From: JAQBRD01 sp041158765
Lineage (GTDB): Bacteria; Patescibacteriota; Minisyncoccia; Phycocordibacterales; PALSA-1337
Length of the DNA: 5,209 nucleotides
NCBI GenBank assembly: GCA_041158765.1
Contig: JBEBAU010000005.1
Location: 1 to 5,209, forward strand
Direction of reading: 5' to 3'
Shown: positions 4,336-5,209 of the stretch, one piece after another
Position numbering within the stretch: the first letter of the stretch is position 1
Layout of the letters: each line of letters starts with the position of its first letter
Translations under genes and position numbers: made by a program
The notes under the pieces: model-generated
What the model saw: only the letters and a program-made list of their open reading frames with translations
What the model was told of the DNA's origin: nothing
The model's database searches: none

Positions 4336-5209
4336 ATGAACGGAAAAGATTACTACAAAACCCTCGGGGTCGAAAAAAACGCATCGAAAGACGACATAAA
4401 AAAGGCGTTTAGAAAACTCGCGCACGAACATCACCCCGATAAGAATAAGGGTAATGCTGCCGCAGCTGAGAAGTTCAAGGAAGCGAGCGAAGCGTACTCG
4501 GTTCTTTCTGATGATGCGAAGCGACAGCAATATGATACATATGGTTCTGCGGGACCGGGTTTTGGTGGTGGTCAGGGAGGATATGGCGGCGCTGGCTTCG
4601 GAGGTGCTGGAGGATTTGGTGGTTTTGACTTCTCAGGATTTGCTCGACAGGCTCAACAGGGAGGATTCGGTGGGGGAAACGGTCAGTCATTCGAATTCGA
4701 TCTTGGAGATATTTTCAGCGAGTTTTTTGGCGGAGGTGGTCGTCGTCCTCGGAAGGGTCGCAATATTACGATTGATATTCAGCTTACGTTCAAAGAAGCG
4801 ATTTTTGGTACTGAGCGTGAAATTTCAACAGGAAAAGAAAAGTTTTCAGTAAAAATCCCTCCAGGAATGGAAGCGGGTCAAGGTCTTCGTATTCCAGGCA
4901 AAGGTGAACAGGGGGATACAGCAAATGGAGGCGCGCCCGGAGATCTCATTGTGCGTGTTTGGATTGAAGAACATCAGGCATTTCGTCGCGAAGGTTTCAA
5001 TCTCGTTATGGATCTCAAAGTGAAATTGAGTTCAGCACTTCTCGGTGAGACAGTCACTATCGAGACCCTCGATGGCGCAATTGAGCTGAAGGTTCCTGCA
5101 GGCACAACTCATGGTGAAATCCTTCGAGTGAAAGGGAAAGGCGTGCCAATGACTGAACGAGGTGTTGATGGACGAAGAGGAGATATTCTTATCATCACCC
5201 ATGTTGATA
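4336..5209 (+). CDS. dnaJ: DnaJ-type co-chaperone lacking the zinc finger (class B), 3' end outside window
   Basis: J proteins deliver substrates to DnaK and stimulate its ATPase. The 291 visible codons are open to the window end. The J domain (1-70) begins MNGKDYYKTLGV, has the essential HPD at 33-35 and ends KRQQYDTYG. A Gly/Phe-rich region follows (about 70-135) with a DIF motif at 125-127 (LGDIFSEFFGG). The C-terminal domains begin near 142. FGTEREI (157-163) joins almost directly to KFSVKIPPGM (169-178), where canonical DnaJ carries four CXXCXGXG repeats. No cysteine occurs anywhere in the visible part, so this is a class B, CbpA-like architecture. PGDL, HQAFRREG (213-220), ALLGETV and GRRGDI are typical later landmarks. 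Roughly 10-50 residues are probably missing. ATG 4336 is fixed by the J-domain start; no Shine-Dalgarno motif precedes it. It has its own promoter. Confidence 0.97.
   Translation, partial: MNGKDYYKTLGVEKNASKDDIKKAFRKLAHEHHPDKNKGNAAAAEKFKEASEAYSVLSDDAKRQQYDTYGSAGPGFGGGQGGYGGAGFGGAGGFGGFDFSGFARQAQQGGFGGGNGQSFEFDLGDIFSEFFGGGGRRPRKGRNITIDIQLTFKEAIFGTEREISTGKEKFSVKIPPGMEAGQGLRIPGKGEQGDTANGGAPGDLIVRVWIEEHQAFRREGFNLVMDLKVKLSSALLGETVTIETLDGAIELKVPAGTTHGEILRVKGKGVPMTERGVDGRRGDILIITHVD

Noticed and set aside
4454..4852. 132-codon plus-strand ORF inside dnaJ
   Set aside because: It is out of frame with dnaJ, starts inside the J domain, and arises from the Gly-rich codons. The overlapping dnaJ frame has unmistakable J-domain and C-terminal motifs.
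1..5209. CRISPR array, insertion sequence or phage genes
   Set aside because: No spaced direct repeats, transposase-like product or terminal inverted repeats were seen. The window is mainly housekeeping genes plus two small unknowns.
1901..5209. TGA recoded as an amino acid, as in some CPR lineages
   Set aside because: pyrG, dnaK and dnaJ read through with no in-frame TGA, and the PQ-loop gene ends at TGA inside a terminator, so the standard bacterial code fits.

Overview
The window looks like a stretch of a compact, AT-rich bacterial chromosome that uses the standard code, since TAA and TGA both end genes. The gene set, non-Shine-Dalgarno starts on the chaperone genes, TG-extended -10 promoters and short intergenic gaps fit a Patescibacteria/CPR (Parcubacteria-like) bacterium. 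That placement is inference from style and from the protein variants, not from a marker gene.

Layout. (1) 1-516, plus: the 3' part of pyrG (CTP synthase), covering the glutaminase domain. (2) 517-710: a bidirectional terminator and a possible small minus-strand transcript. (3) 711-1343, minus: a seven-helix PQ-loop/SWEET-like membrane protein with a strong promoter (1394-1423) and a U-rich terminator overlapping its stop. (4) 1467-1793, plus: an unrecognised 108-residue Ser/Thr-rich protein, divergent from (3), with a TG-extended -10 and its own terminator. (5) 1901-3847, plus: complete dnaK. (6) 3907-4218, minus: an unrecognised 103-residue protein convergent with dnaK. (7) 4336-5209, plus: dnaJ, cut by the window end. 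It is a zinc-finger-less (class B) J protein.

The core is the Hsp70 machine. DnaK is the ATP-driven chaperone and DnaJ is the co-chaperone that delivers substrate and stimulates its ATPase. They are not one operon: an opposite-strand gene lies between them and dnaJ has its own promoter. That promoter interlocks with the promoter of the opposite-strand gene, so the two may be regulated together. No grpE, hrcA or CIRCE element is seen in the window. The most interesting items are the antisense 103-residue gene with the interlocked divergent promoters, the full-length duplicated PQ-loop protein, the cysteine-free DnaJ, and the possible small RNA between pyrG and the PQ-loop gene.
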